Below, in pieces: positions 9,640-21,484 of a stretch of DNA of 64,000 bases (its first letter is position 1; each line of letters begins with the position of its first letter). The position numbers and the translations under genes are program-made. This DNA is from Petaurus breviceps papuanus (Eukaryota; Chordata; Mammalia; Diprotodontia; Petauridae): NCBI GenBank assembly GCA_028583685.1, contig JAMXIF010001195.1, forward strand, positions 15,657,684-15,721,683, read 5' to 3'. Below the pieces are notes generated by a model. It saw only the letters and a program-made list of their open reading frames with translations. It did no database searches and was not told the DNA's origin.

Positions 9640-10318
9640 ACAAAGACTAAAAAAGAGGGGAAAGGCAGTTCAGTAAACACACACACACATTTACTACATC
9701 TGACGGTAATGTTTACCACTCATAACCCCCACCCCCTGCACAAAAGGGAAGAAGGTATCTTTTTTTTTTCTAACTGGGACCAAAGTTGGCAACTTTAATT
9801 ATCTGGCATTTGGTCGTCTTTTAAATTTTTGTTTCTTTTTGTTCTTTCCATTACCTTCCAAAGTAATCTGGGTTTTTGTGCTTTTTTTTTTTAATGAGGA
9901 AAAAATGTGCATAGCTTCTCTGATTAACTTGAAAATGTGCACATTTAGAGACACATCCAAAAGGAATGTATTTCTTTTTCTTTGAGGGAAGAGAGGGTTT
10001 AAACTTCTTTGTCTACTCGGATAGCATGTAGGTGGAAGGCTGAGTAATCACTTGAATAATCTGACCATTCTGAGTGAATCAGGCCAAAAGACTTTATTTC
10101 CTTCAGTAGCAAATAATAGCCTCAATGCTCTACTTTTAGCAAAGGAGAAACGGTGTAACACTTGTATCTTTTCACTTATAATCAGTTCAGTTATGGTGAA
10201 TTGTTTTTTTAATCAACAAGCTTGTTTTATGATTATTAATATGAGATTCTCATCATACTCAGCAATTGTTTTCCTCTTTCCCATGATAAAGACTTTACTA
10301 CTCTGAAACTCTACTTAA
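9640..10318. other. No recognised feature
   Basis: Contains a short (CA)5 and several T-runs. No known repeat or gene recognised. Confidence 0.4.
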
Positions 10319-10705
10319 GAAGCAACATGATATATCAGGCAGAGGGATGTATTTGGAGTGTGGGCTTTTATTGTGTCTCTGACACTTACTTATTCATAGA
10401 AATTCAGAGATCTAAAGCCAAAAGAACTTCAAAGGCCATCTAGTCCACTCTCCTCATCTTACAGATAGGGAAATTGAGACCCAGAGAAGTGACTTCTTCA
10501 AAGTCACAGAGGGAGTTAAGTATCAGGGGCAAGATAGTAATGCCAAGACCTATGTAACTATGGACATGATTTCTATGGGCCTGTTATCTAACCTGTAATA
10601 CTGGAAATAATGGACCTCCCACTACTGGAGACCTCCCAGGGTTATTGTAAGGAAAGAACTTTCAAACCTTAAAGCACTGTATAAATTATAATTTTAATGT
10701 TTTCT
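10319..10705 (+). repeat. MIR interrupted by an antisense MIR3-like SINE
   Basis: A sense MIR starts at about 10320 (GTCTCTGACACTTACTTATTC) and resumes at about 10555 (TATGTAACTATGGACATGAT, CTCCCAGGGTTATTGTAAGG, TTAAAGCACTGTATAAATTA). Between, 10395-10550 is an antisense MIR3-like unit (CTCCTCATCTTACAGATAGG, TTGAGACCCAGAGAAGTGAC). Confidence 0.75.
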
Positions 10706-12358
10706 CTTCCCACTGGATGGAAAAGCAGTAATAACCATTCATTAACACACATGATACTATATTTTCTTTCCAGAGTACCAAAACCTGTTTCTTCTCCCAT
10801 TTTTCTCTTATCAGAGCTTTTTACTCCTTTGGAATGAATAGTTTACTAAAAAATCACTGATGCAGGAAGTTGGGAGCTGAAAGACTCTTAAGGTAGAATA
10901 TATGGAAGTCTGTGACCCGAGGGAGGTAATTTCCTCTGAGTGTGGGACATGTATTTGGGCTGATAGGAACCATAGCTACAACCAGCCTGAAGCAAGGATA
11001 CGAAGTAGGTAAAATGTGTCATTTAAAAGAGGATATTTGGGGAGGGCAATGCTTAATTCTATTAAGTGAATCTCTAAGAATGCAATTTGAGGCATCTATT
11101 AAGGAGAGATTTGGGGTCAGGATAGCCTTCCAGGAAAGCCCAAAGTCACATTATGTATGTAGGTAACTATACATATAGTCAAACTATGTGAGGACAGCCC
11201 TAATGCTAACAGAAAGGAAAGGGTGACAAGAGTCTGGCTGCCTCTGTGATGCTGGACTCTCCCCCAGATGTCAGCCCTTCTAAGGTCCCATCTGGCCAGC
11301 TTTCATCAGAAAGCCAGCCAAGTGGGAATGTACAAATCAGGAAGAAATCTCCCTGCTCTCTACCCCTAGGGCTTCTACCCCAAGTCTTAAGCCAGTTGGC
11401 ACCGTAACCTCCTCCTTCTGCCAAAAGAACCATAGCTAGGGTCTGTTAGAACAAGAATAGGTGGCAGAGGATGGGAGCAAATAGCCAGGAAGAGAAAAAA
11501 AATCAGACTGGTCCAATCAGTGATAGTCAAGCTAGGAGAGGACACACATAGGTGTGTACAGAAAGCATGCAGATATACACAGAAAGGACAAGGTTCTTAG
11601 AATTCACCCGAGGGATTTACACACAAGTCTTGGTTTTATCACTGCTATACTAATAAAAATATATAAACAATATATTTTAATATATAACATATTTATATGC
11701 CATGTTAACATAATGATATATTCTAATCATATATTTAAGAAACTACATTCTTTTAAAATACACAGTCCTCAAGCTTGGCTCCAAAAGAAGTTCTTTTTTA
11801 AAAAGCAAACAGAAACAAAAAAATGCCTCCCTCCCTTCTTTGCAGAGATGAAGGACTATGTATGTGAAACTGCATTTATTGTTAATAAATAAAAAGACTA
11901 GATTTGTCTACGTGGAGCTTAGTTTTGCTGAGCTGCTTCTTTTCCTTCCTCTTTAAAATTATTTGTCATGAAGGATGCTTTTCTAGGTAGATGGGAGGAG
12001 GATTATATTTGGAAATAAAGGTGCTATTAAAAACAAAAGATGTCATTAAAGTAAAACAGCACACATGGTTCCTTCACCTGTCAGCATCCATGCTGACTGT
12101 CTTGGATTTAGCTCTGTTGTTCTGTTTCTACAGAACAGAGCTAGTGGTCTGGTATATTTCATATCTTCAATAGTGTCAGTGAAGGTCATGGGGACCAGAG
12201 ATCAGGCAGATTGTGTCTGAGATCATGAAGGGCTAGAGGCAAGGGCAAATCATACGAATAGGAAAAGGTTGGTCACTAAAGCATTCTGTATTGTCTAGCA
12301 GAAAGGTCATAAACAACAGGCTCATCTATCCAACAGGAGCATACAATCCGTATTCATG
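10706..12358. other. No recognised feature
   Basis: About 1.6 kb with no repeat that I can name. The open frames (up to 112 codons at 11554-11892) are AT-rich and show no familiar domain. Confidence 0.35.
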
Positions 12359-12585
12359 AATGCAGTCAGAGTGGAGGCTAGGTGGTGCAGTGAATAGAGC
12401 TCCAGCCCTGGAGTCAGGAGGAACTAAGTTTAAATTCGGCCTCAGACACTTAACACAAACACACACACACACACAAACACACACACAAACTATCTGTGTG
12501 ACCTTGTACAAGTCACTTAACCTCAATTGCCTTACCTTCCACCCTCCAAAAATTAAAAAAAAAAAGATAAATTAATGCAATCAGA
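12359..12585 (+). mobile_element. tRNA-derived SINE with internal (CA)n expansion
   Basis: The body 12371-12573 has GGAGGCTAGGTGGTGCAGTG, a (CACA)n/(CAAA)n tract at 12452-12489 inside the segment CACTTAACAC...CTGTGTGACC, and AACCTCAATTGCC. The target-site duplication is AATGCAGTCAGA (12359-12370) and AATGCAATCAGA (12574-12585). Confidence 0.95.
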
Positions 12586-12764
12586 ATTGCTGAGGTTGGG
12601 AGGAAGACAGCCATAGCAGGACATCAAACAACTCTCAGAAGACAGGTACATTACTCCTCTCCTTATATTATATTTCACAAATTTTAAAATGTATTTGACT
12701 CCTGAATTGAGCTGCTTACAAAAATAACGCAGACTTGGTCTGAGCTATTCCTCTAAAGTTTGGG

Positions 12765-12979
12765 ACCTAAACCAGGGGTGGGGAACCTGCAGCCTCAAGA
12801 CTACATGTGGCTCTCTAGGTCCTCAAGGGTAGAGGACTGAGTCCAAGTTTTACAGAATGAATCCTTTTATTAAGGGGATCTGTTCTGTGAACTTTGGATT
12901 CGGTCAAAGGGCCACACTTGAGGACCTAGGAGGCCACATGTGGCCTTGAGGCCACACATTCCCCACCTCTTGCCTAAAC
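12765..12979. mobile_element. Palindromic hAT MITE, copy 1
   Basis: It starts CAGGGGTGGGGAACCTGCAG at 12773 and ends with the inverted form (CATTCCCCACCTCTT). The two halves are inverted copies (ACATGTGGCTCTCTAGGTCC against GGACCTAGGAGGCCACATGT). The 8-bp flanks ACCTAAAC and GCCTAAAC match at 7 of 8, as expected for hAT. Confidence 0.85.
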
Positions 12980-13134
12980 TAAGGGACTCTTGGAAATGAT
13001 CAGCAGCAGCAGCAGCAGAAGTGGTTATAGAAAACATGCCATAAGTATGTTTTACCTTTTCATAAAGACACATCTTCTTTGTACTTTGAATCATATTGTG
13101 GTTCTGTTCAACACACCTCCAGTTTATTGGATCA

Positions 13135-13310
13135 TACATTTAGAAATGAAAAGGATCTTGAAGGTTATTTGGTCTTAACTAGGGGATCAGCAAACTGAGT
13201 CCCAGGAAGGTTCAGTGACTTTACTGCTCAGTCATAAGGTAGTAAATGTTAAAGCAAGGATATGAATTCAGGTTCTCTGACTCCCTACCTACCATGCTTT
13301 CATTTCACTA
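13135..13310 (-). repeat. MIR3/THER-like SINE, antisense
   Basis: GAAAAGGATCTTGAAGGTTA, AACTGAGTCCCAGGAAGG, TGAATTCAGGTTCTCTGACT and CTACCATGCTTTCATTTCAC match the antisense order. Confidence 0.7.
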
Positions 13311-13354
13311 AATTGATAGGTGTTTTCTAAACATGCATGATGTATTCAGTTGTT

Positions 13355-13912
13355 TTAGGTAGATGTAATAGAGCTAGAGAAAGTTCAAAGAAGGATGTCC
13401 TAAATACTTCAATGGCTAGAGGGGACTCCATATTGAAATAAAGTTAAAAAAAAATTAGAGACCCATATGGAAAGAGAAAGTTCAAAAGTAGATACTATTT
13501 TCAGTCTATAATGATCTCCATATTAAACACTATAGTAGGTCATATTAAATACTAACCTTCCCAAATCCCAGATACAAAAACAAGGAGTGCTAGAAGCTAG
13601 ACAGGGTTGGTTTAAGAACAAATAAAAGGATATGAAACTTTGAAAATAGGTAAATTCATGGATACAATTTCCCCCAAAGGTAACTCAGGCTTAAAAAATA
13701 CAATGAAGGCTTAGATAAATTCAGATCTAGATATGAGCCATAATAAATAATTAAAGGAAGTTGGGGGTGTCTGGGGGTCCATCCCTACTTTTATCAGTTT
13801 GTTTGATAAAGGGCAACTGCAGTTTCATACAATATTGCTCAGGGCCATTGTCAGAGACAGGTTACTATCCTGTCTAGACCATTGGTCTGACCTAGTATGA
13901 CATCTTTTTTGG
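13355..13912 (+). repeat. CR1/L3 LINE, 3' region
   Basis: GAGCTAGAGAAAGTTCAAAG near the start and ACCATTGGTCTGACCTAGTA with ATGACATCTTTT at the end are the CR1-family hallmarks. The middle is strongly diverged. Confidence 0.6.
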
Positions 13913-14339
13913 AAAGGGGGGAATGGAGATTTTATTTTAACATGGTATACAACCCCTAAAAAACTCACAGTTAAATCCTGCACAGAGCACAATCTTAGAA
14001 AAGATCAATGAAATAATATAAAGAAGTAGCACACATATGCAACCTTACACTTTAGTAATACAACATTTGCTAGAAAGAAAGGGTATAGGTTTTAACTTTA
14101 GTAACTTAATACCAATGCAGCCATTGTAATTCCTCCAAATTTGTGTTCCTGTTGAAAACTGTCTTTAAATTTACAGTTGTAGTCATCGTTTATTCTGTTC
14201 TTTTGTTTCTGGTTTCTTAACTATTCATCACTCTATACAAGTATTCCAATACTTCTTTGAATAATTCATATTTGCCATTACACAGGGCACAACAATATTC
14301 TTCCACATTCACAATTGTATAGTACCTTTACATGATGAA
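13913..14339 (-). other. Mostly unrecognised; possible diverged L1-type 3' end
   Basis: About 14160-14330 (GTTTATTCTGTTC, CAACAATATTCTTCCACATT) weakly resembles the reverse of an L1 3' end. The remainder is unrecognised. Confidence 0.3.
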
Positions 14340-14512
14340 AATATTGGAGAGCTAGGAAGGATCTTTGAGACATTTAGTGCAACCCCCCTCATTAGATAGA
14401 TGAGGAAAATGAGACTCAGTGCAGTTAAGTGACTGACTTATCTAAGATTCACAAAGATAGTTGGCGACCACAAGGAATTGAACCCAGATCTCCTGACTCC
14501 TAATTAGATGCA
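14340..14512 (-). repeat. MIR3/THER-like SINE, antisense
   Basis: GAGCTAGGAAGGATCTTTGA, GATGAGGAAAATGAGACTCA, GTTAAGTGACTGACTTATCT and TTGAACCCAGATCTCCTGAC are clear. Confidence 0.8.
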
Positions 14513-14514
14513 AT

Positions 14515-14580
14515 CAAATCATTAGCTCAGTTCCTGGCACATTGTGGATGCTATTTAAATGCTTATTCCCTCTCCTTCTT
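14515..14580 (+). repeat. L2-type 3' tail
   Basis: GTTCCTGGCACATTGTGGAT and GCTATTTAAATGCTTATTC follow the L2 end pattern. Confidence 0.6.
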
Positions 14581-14744
14581 CCATCTCTTTTTCCGTAATG
14601 TAAAGAATTACAAATAACTCCAGGATATAATAAACTTCATGCAAAACAGAAGAAGGAAGTTTGCTTTCTTATTGTTGAACATATTTATATATTATATATT
14701 ACATGGAAGGTATCTAAATGGCACTGATATTACAATGGATATAT

Positions 14745-14761
14745 ATGTGTATATATATGTA

Positions 14762-14810
<49 letters not shown>
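14745..14810. repeat. (TA)n/(TG)n microsatellite
   Basis: A TATATGTATG stretch leads into a perfect (TA)n run at about 14770-14809. Confidence 0.95.
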
Positions 14811-14811
<1 letters not shown>

Positions 14812-15530
14812 CCTGAAAACTCAAATGTGTATGTCATATTTCTCTGAAAGAGATATAAGCTTTTATTTAACCTTTATATCATCCCCAGCACCTCATATAG
14901 TACATTTAGTATGTATCCATACAATACAAAATGACCAACTACAGTGTTCTAGGGAATGGTGAAGTTTTCACATAAAAATTAATTTCTGAAAAGTTAGTGC
15001 TTCTCTCTGGAAAGACATAAGATATTCAGTTTATTGAATCAAGGTAGATTTTCATAGCTTGAGTTATCTCATTTAGTTCCTACACAGCCAGAATTAATCA
15101 AATAATTTAGAACATTTCTTTTTGTTGAATACAGATTCAGCTTTCGAGTGAAAGAATCTAACTTTGGGCAAATATTGGGAATTTGGAATTCAGACCTTTC
15201 AGTTAACCTACCTATAAATCTACACGTGGTAAGCAGCAAGAATTTACATTATGTGAATTAACCACAAACCATTCAGGCTTTCAGTACCTGATTCTCACAT
15301 TGTATGAGCATTAAGAAAGAGTGCAATATACGTGAAAATAATTCACTAAGCACCCAAATAGCTCATGGAGCAAAAGACATGGAAAACAAGATGCCTTTCT
15401 AAAAACAATAAGCTCATTTTACCGTCATCTAAGTAAGAATCTGAATCTATCCCATTTCCATATTTCTAATAACGGTCTCACTATTTCTGAATTACTCTGG
15501 CTTGATGCTTTGGAGTCAACTTGGATACTT
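14811..15530. other. No recognised feature
   Basis: AT-rich sequence without a recognisable repeat, RNA gene or exon. Confidence 0.4.
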
Positions 15531-15905
15531 TGTCCATTCCAAGCCACTTCTCTCAAAATCCATCAGTGGCTTAAGTCCCTTCCTATAAAATCTTTGAATC
15601 AGTATCTTCTTTCTTTTCCCATTGCTATCATTATAATTGAGGACCTCTTTACTTCTTATCTGGACTATTGAAATCTGCATTGATTCTTCCTCCTGCCACC
15701 AGTCTCTTTCTACCCATTCCCTCCAATCTTTCTAGACACTGCTATAAGATTAAATTTCCTAAAGCACAGTTCTGATCATATCACTCTTCTGCTGTAGAAC
15801 CTCCAATAGATTATCATCACCTTCTAAACTAAATCCAAAGTCTTCAATTCAGCCTTAAACACCCTCTACAATAGAGCTACAAACTATCTTTCTAATTTTA
15901 TCTTA
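15531..15905 (+). repeat. L2 LINE, internal part
   Basis: CTTATCTGGACTATTGAAAT, TAAGATTAAATTTCCTAAAG, CAGTTCTGATCATATCACTC and ACTAAATCCAAAGTCTTCAA follow L2 ORF2. The copy resumes at about 16490 after older insertions. Confidence 0.85.
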
Positions 15906-16270
15906 TTAGGATCATACAGTTTAGATCTGTAAGGAATCTTATGGATCACCTAGCAAAGGGGTTATTAACCCAGAGTCCATGAGCTTCTTTTTCTAATATG
16001 TCAAAAACTCTATTTCAATGTATTTTTAACTGTAATCCATGTATTTTATTTTATGCATTTAAGGATATTATTCTGAAAATGGCTTAATCACACTACCAAG
16101 GGGGACCATGACATGGGATGGTTAAGAACCCCTGATTCTCTTTCAACTCTCTAAATGAGGATACATTCATCCTGTGAGGTTTATCAACTTGTTTATGATT
16201 GTAAATAGCAGAGGTAGAATTCAAACCCAGGTCCTTTTACTCCAAGTCTCATGTTCATTCCACTATACTA
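15905..16270 (-). repeat. MIR3/THER SINE, antisense, split by a hAT element
   Basis: The part before 15954 (GATCATACAGTTTAGATCTG) and the part after 16135 (TAAATGAGGATACATTC, GAATTCAAACCCAGGTCCTT) are two halves of one antisense MIR3-like unit sitting in L2. Confidence 0.75.
15954..16134. mobile_element. hAT-type MITE (CAGRGGTTCTTAACC family)
   Basis: It starts GGGGTTATTAACCCAGAGTC and ends GGTTAAGAACCCCTG, an inverted pair. The interior TTATGCATTTAAGGATATTA and GGGGGACCATGACATGG is shared with the copy at 31512. Flanking 8-mers no longer match. Confidence 0.75.
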
Positions 16271-16489
16271 TGGTGCATCTACAGAAATCCCAACACTTCA
16301 GCTAAACAGTCCCATGAGTTCACCCCCATAATTACCAGTTTTGCTCATGATATTCCAACAGTCCTCCCTGTTACAGTCCTAACCATATATAGCTGTGTAA
16401 AGAGTATGTACACCCTCAGGGAGCATCCCCTTTGACCCTTGCCCTAAGTGAAAGAAGGGTCATTGGTAAATGCTTCCCTAGGATGCACC

Positions 16490-16925
16490 AACATACTTGG
16501 CCCACCTTTTATGTACACCTATGCTAATCAACTATTTAAGATCCATTTCAAATTACCTCATATTCATGAAGTCTTTCTTGATCTTCGTGACTCAATATGT
16601 TTTCCCTTTCCTGACACCCTTTTGTGCATGTGCTTTAATTGAATAACTCTCTCATGCCTTATGACGTTCGTAAGACCAAAGAGCTAGAAGGGGCTCTAGA
16701 GATCTAGTCTAATCCCTTCATCTTCCAAATGAGGAAACCAAGGCACTGAAATATGAAGCAATTTGTTCAAAGTCAGTCTCATGTAATAGCTGTGTGTATT
16801 ATTTCTCCTCCCATTTTTTTTTTACCACAAGGTAATAAATAAGCTCCATGAAATCAGAGACTTTATTCATCTTTGAATACCCCTAGCTCATTGCCAGTAA
16901 GAGAGACTTAATAAGTTGTTAGATG
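16490..16925 (+). repeat. L2 LINE 3' end, with an antisense MIR inside
   Basis: CAAATTACCTCATATTCATG and AAGTCTTTCTTGATCTTCGT belong to L2. 16668-16800 is an antisense MIR (AGATCTAGTCTAATCCCTTC, AAATGAGGAAACCAAGGCAC). The L2 tail continues at 16825-16925 (ATAAGCTCCATGAAATCAGA, CTTAATAAGTTGTTAGATGG). Confidence 0.7.
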
Positions 16926-17084
16926 GAATAGAATCTAAATGGGACCATTTAAATGAGGCCAAGAATATTTTAAAATTTCACCAGTTGTTGCCATGTAGAG
17001 AAAATGATGCTTCCTCCTGGATAATCAATTTTCTTTTAGGGATCTCACAAGAATTTCAGAGGAATTACCATTTTATTAATAATG

Positions 17085-17150
17085 GTGTATATATACTTGT
17101 CTTTTTATAATACTCTGCACATAGTAGGCATTTAATAACTTTGTTTAATT
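17085..17150 (+). repeat. L2 3' tail
   Basis: CTGCACATAGTAGGCATTTA followed by ATAACTTTG is an L2 end. Confidence 0.65.
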
Positions 17151-18980
17151 AACAATTTTCGATTTACCCCATGAAAAATTACACCTCTCCAGATGATTGT
17201 GTTCTATGTATAATGGTTTATTTCCTCTAGTCTTTGGGAAAATGTTATAAAGTCTCAAATCCTCTCAGGAATTCCTATGGGGGTTAGGCAAGGAAAAATA
17301 GTAGAGTCTGGCCCTGGTGTTTAGATATTCAATGCATTTATGCCCATCATTTTATCACATCATTTATACATGGGAGATCATTTAAAACAGGTTCTATTTA
17401 AAGTCACTTTGCATTAAGTGGAAGCTGTTTTTTAATGGGCTGTGTTGTATAAAAGATGACAATAGTTTTAGTTTGATGAAGCAATGGCCAGTGTGGGATA
17501 TTGTTTAAATCGCAGGTGGCAATGAATGCCAGTTTGATTTTGGTTAAAAAAAGTGGCAACTCCTATATAATTTTATTCAGTATGTGGCATAAATTAGCCA
17601 AAGCAAAAAAAAATAAACCTGAAATCCTTATGGTGCTAGAGGAATTCATCATATCTTTGTCTCTCACAGCTTGGTCTGGTGACCTCTAATCAGAACGCCT
17701 CTCTCCAGTCCTTACACTTTGGTTGCCACTAAGGACCTGATTATCTATAAATTTATGGGAATCTGCAACAACTGGCGTTTCCCTCCTGATAATGTTTTCT
17801 GACACATATCAGGAGACTCAGCTGATCTGTTAGGGATTATGTACACTATGTGCAGTGTACACAGGCAATAAGTAGACAGAAGGTCCATTTGAGACCTTTA
17901 GCTATAGAGAAGCATGTAAGGAAACTGGTTTCCATAGTAACATGCCCCACAGCTGTAGTTAGTATAGGAAAAATAGTTTTATGATTATTTCAATGAAGTT
18001 TTACCTTTTGTTTTCAAGCCTGGCTCCTCATTGCAGGTTTTGCATAGTGTGAGTTCTCATGGGCTACAGAGTGACCACCCTCATCACTACAAGTTTTGAG
18101 GCCTTAGTTAGGGCTGGGGAAAGGGGGTGGTGGTTATTGTTTCATTAATGGGAATCTCCAGAAGTCTGGTGCGGGGCCCCAAAAGATGGATGGTGAACAA
18201 GGATGACAAAACTACCATTGGTCCCTTGCCCCCTCAGAGATGGTGCCATTGTCTTCTCACCTGCACCTCAGGGCCACTTCCTCTCCCCCCAACACTAGTC
18301 ACATCAGGACAAAGAGAAGTCTAGTCTGTGAGAAGGGACCATAGAGAGCAGCTGAGATCATTGCCTCCCTCACTGCTGAAGAGTTTCCTGGCTTCAAGAA
18401 ATCCTCCTCCTGCCTGACATGAGTGTGGAATTCATTAGTTAATGCAGTTCACCTGTGACAGTGATGCTGGTGACAGGTAATTTCGAGCCTTGATTCTTTT
18501 TTCCCCAAACCCTCTGGAGTAGGGCTCTTTATATACCATTGAATTTGTACCAAGCTGTATAGACTTCGAAAATGATCATTGGAGAGGTTGCACAGCCTTC
18601 TATGAAAAGCTGAGAGCTTTTGAAAGGAGGAATAGAGCATATTGATACCCAGGTCAGAAAGAGATTTTTGTTTCTCATGTCAGTACCAACTCAAAGCAAC
18701 ACTCTTACCCCAGTATCATAGGGACCATGAAGTTGGAATAAACCTTAGAGGGCTAGCCCCAGCTAGATTGCACTGCTGTAACCTATATGGCAGCTATGGA
18801 CTGCTGGAGTTCGGGTGACGTACTGACTTTCCTCATTTCACTGGAGGTAGCTGGCTCACCAATAAAATCATTTGAAGCACTGACTCTGAATGGCAAAGGA
18901 GCAAATACCATAACTTTTCCTTAAACGAGATGACTTGTATCTATTACTTCCTATTCTGTAATGACTGGACCAGTCTCTGT
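17151..18980. other. No recognised feature
   Basis: About 1.8 kb without a repeat family I can name. Open frames reach only about 65 codons and none shows a domain. It may be unique sequence or strongly decayed repeats. Confidence 0.35.
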
Positions 18981-18985
18981 TTCTT

Positions 18986-19038
<53 letters not shown>

Positions 19039-19185
19039 CTGTCTCTTCTCCATCTGCCTATCTCTCTCTTCTCTGTCTTTCTGTGTGTGTGTGTCTGTGT
19101 CTCTGCCTCTCTTTCTCTCTGTCTTTGTCTCTCTCTGTCTCAGTCTCAGTCTCTGTCTGTCTCTCTCTGTCTCTCTCTTATTGGT
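18981..19185. repeat. (CT)n-rich polypyrimidine tract
   Basis: Nearly perfect (TC)n at 18990-19035, then TCTGTCTC-type units with a short (TG)n at about 19083-19098. The open frames across it (SLSLSL or RERERE) are artefacts of the repeat. Confidence 0.95.
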
Positions 19186-19679
19186 ATTGAACAGGGATCC
19201 CATAATCACAAGAATAAGGCTTCCTATCAACTTAATGACTTTATAGGGAATGGAATTTTGTTAGAACTTAATGTCTCATGGAGGTAAAGATTAGGACTAC
19301 CTTCAAATCTGTAAACGTCCATTCCCAGGACTACAAGTCTCTCACCTGTGCTCCAAAAAAAGAACCAGAAAGACAAAAGGAAACAGTCAGCACTGGGAGT
19401 TCCAATAGCTGTCCTTTTAACCCCGCTGGTCTGAGACTCAAGCAAATATAGACCATGGGTCCTGCTTATTTTTCAAGCATACATTTTCAGCTCCTGAGAA
19501 ATTCACTTCCCCCTGTTCATCCCTCCGCCATTTGCTGCCCTCTAATCTGTAAGGCTAAAGGAAGATAACTGGAATAGGAACTGGCCTTGGGATTTCATTG
19601 GTTTAAGGAGCCCCCAGCAAGGAATTTTTGGACTTTTTCTATCAATTTAGGTCAGCATCTTTTCTTCAGTTTATATTCT
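19186..19679. other. No recognised feature
   Basis: No repeat family or gene supported in this stretch. Confidence 0.4.
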
Positions 19680-19822
19680 TAGAGAGTCACCTAGAGAACT
19701 GAGAAGTTAAATGACTTTGCCAGGGTCACACAACTAGTACGTATCAAAAGAAAGACTTGAACTCTACTCTCTCTGCCTCCAAGAGTGAGTTTTCTCTATC
19801 CATTAAGCCATGATACCTTTGG
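19680..19822 (-). repeat. MIR3/THER-like SINE, antisense
   Basis: GTTAAATGACTTTGCCAGGG, TCACACAACTAGTACGTATC and TCTATCCATTAAGCCATGAT are diagnostic. Confidence 0.8.
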
Positions 19823-20097
19823 AAAGAGAATAAAGCACATGAAAAATAATGAGGGTAAAAAGGATAGGTTGCTTCACAGCTCCCTCTTATGAGCAGGGGG
19901 AGAGAGGATGCTTCTCTGACTACAATATATTCTTCCTGATTCTAAGAAACCAATCAAGCTTCAGGCATCCCCAGTCAGTAAAAACCAACTGTGTCCTCAG
20001 AAAGGGGCTAGGATGCTCTCTCTCTCCAAATGAGATGAACCCCCTTATGAAAAGCGGGAACATCCCGTAATCTCCCGAAATTGATCAGGTGCTTTCT
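19823..20097. other. No recognised feature
   Basis: Somewhat GC-richer than its surroundings, with no family recognised. Confidence 0.35.
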
Positions 20098-20212
20098 TTT
20101 CATCCAATAGAGATTAGTAAATGCCTACTATGTACCTAGCATTGTACTTGCTGCTGGGGAAGAAGGGGAGGAAGGGGAAAAACCCCTAAACTGTCCCTGC
20201 CCTCAAGGAGTC
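20098..20212 (-). repeat. L2 LINE 3' end, antisense
   Basis: TAAATGCCTACTATGTACCT, GCATTGTACTTGCTGCTGGG and TCCCTGCCCTCAAGGAG are the reverse of an L2 tail. The element resumes at about 20600 after an insertion. Confidence 0.85.
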
Positions 20213-20321
20213 TGTGTGTGTATGTATATGTATATATGCTGTTATTTTATGTCATGTTATGTTATATTATATATTCATATATAATATTATATATAATATA
20301 TCATTTATATATATATATATA
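20213..20321. repeat. AT/TG-rich simple sequence
   Basis: A TG run, then TATATG and a (TA)n run at 20306-20322, directly before the RTE-type SINE. Confidence 0.85.
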
Positions 20322-20548
20322 GTCAAACTAAGACCAGTTAAAGACCTTAGCTTAAAAAGGGCAAGGTCCCCCACAGCATCCTGGGCCATCTCCAGTTGTC
20401 CTGATCTATATTTTGTCATTATAAAGTGAGGGTGGTGACATTGCATAGCCGCCCTCACTTAAATCCGATTCACTTGCAGGTCATGACATTACCTCCCTGA
20501 TGTCATGGTCCTCTTCAGGAATGAAGGACAAACAGCAACAGCAATATA
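20322..20548 (+). mobile_element. RTE-type SINE/LINE tail inserted in L2
   Basis: GCATCCTGGGCCATCTCCAG, TCACTTAAATCCGATTCA, CAGGTCATGACATTACC, TGATGTCATGGTCCTCTTC and GAATGAAGGACAAACAGCAA are shared with the copies at 35640 and (end only) 3190-3665. Confidence 0.75.
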
Positions 20549-20600
20549 TACACACACACAAATATACACACACAGATTGATAGATAAAGATAAATAGATG
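20549..20600. repeat. (CA)n and (GATA)-like simple repeat
   Basis: ACACACACAAATATACACAC, then GATAGATAAAGATAAATAGA, following the RTE-type tail. Confidence 0.85.
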
Positions 20601-20850
20601 TATAAAATTTTCAAGTGGTAGGGAATAGTAAAAACTGGGGCATCAGGAAAAGTTTTATGTAGAAGGTGGCACTGGAAAGGAGCTCTGAAGGAAGCTAGGA
20701 ATTCTAAGAGGCAGAAATAAGGAAAGTGTTCATCCCAGGTATGGGAAACACTCTGCTTGAAGACAAAAATCAGAATTTCATGTGGAATAGTTAATAGGTC
20801 AAGGTGACTGGAATGGAGGATGTGTGGAGGGAAATAATAAGAATCAGCAA
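20601..20850 (-). repeat. L2 LINE, antisense (continuation)
   Basis: TTTTATGTAGAAGGTGGCAC, AAGGAGCTCTGAAGGAAGCT and TTCATCCCAGGTATGGGAAA are the reverse of the L2 stretch upstream of its tail. Confidence 0.8.
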
Positions 20851-21024
20851 TGTCTGACTTTGATCTAGAAAGAAATTAAGGCTCAGAGTAACTCTAAGAC
20901 CACCATCTTTCTAGAGACAGCAGAGTGAAGTAAAGGCTGAAGAGTCAGGGTTCTTATCTCACCAATTATCAGCAGGCAAACGACTGTGGGATGTGCTGGA
21001 AGGGATCCTATGTTTCAAGCCTAG

Positions 21025-21380
21025 GAGAACCTAGATTTGAATCCGTTCTCTAATATTTGTTTCTTGTGCGACCTCCTTGACCATCTGACTCTTTATATGT
21101 AAAATGGGGATTGTCCCTATTGTACCTTCTTTACAGGGTTATCATGAGGCAAAGATGAAATTATGTATGTAAAGAGTTTCAGAAACACTAAAACATTATA
21201 TAGATGACAACCATTACTGCTATTACCTTTGGAAAGTTACTCAAATTTTCTGAGACCCAGTCTCCTCATTTGTAAAATGAGAAAAATGCCTTCCTGCCTA
21301 CCATGTAGGGTTTTTGTAAGAAACAGAAGAAATAAAACATATGAAAGCAAAGTGCCAAGAAAGTATAAGGTATTACAATG
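21025..21380 (+). repeat. Two MIR-type SINEs in tandem
   Basis: The first, 21025-21225, has AACCTAGATTTGAATCCGTT, ATATGTAAAATGGGGATTGT and TACAGGGTTATCATGAGGCA. The second, 21228-21380, has GAGACCCAGTCTCCTCATTT and CATGTAGGGTTTTTGTAAGA. Confidence 0.75.
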
Positions 21381-21482
21381 AATTAATTAATCAACAAATA
21401 TTTATTAAGCATCTTTTATATGCGAGGCACTGTGCTAGATGCTGGAGATTTAAGTACAAATAAATAATAATAATAATAATAA
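21381..21482 (-). repeat. L2 LINE 3' end, antisense, with (AAT)n
   Basis: CAACAAATATTTATTAAGCA and GAGGCACTGTGCTAGATGCT mark the reverse L2 tail. (AAT)n fills 21462-21482. The element continues at 21986-22225. Confidence 0.85.
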
Positions 21483-21484
21483 TG

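Noticed and set aside
11554-11892. 112-codon open frame
   Set aside because: AT-rich, low-complexity peptide (many K, I, F) without a domain; likely chance.
12371-12573. tRNA gene in SINE copies
   Set aside because: The A- and B-box-like parts belong to the tRNA-derived head of the SINE. No copy forms a complete cloverleaf or has an anticodon arm in place.
14745-14810. Replication origin or matrix-attachment site from the (TA)n run
   Set aside because: A (TA)n microsatellite alone is no evidence for either function.
18868-19287. Open frames of 86-120 codons with RERERE or SLSLSL
   Set aside because: A direct translation of the (CT)n tract; the same applies to the frames at 29590-29883 and 39358-39730.
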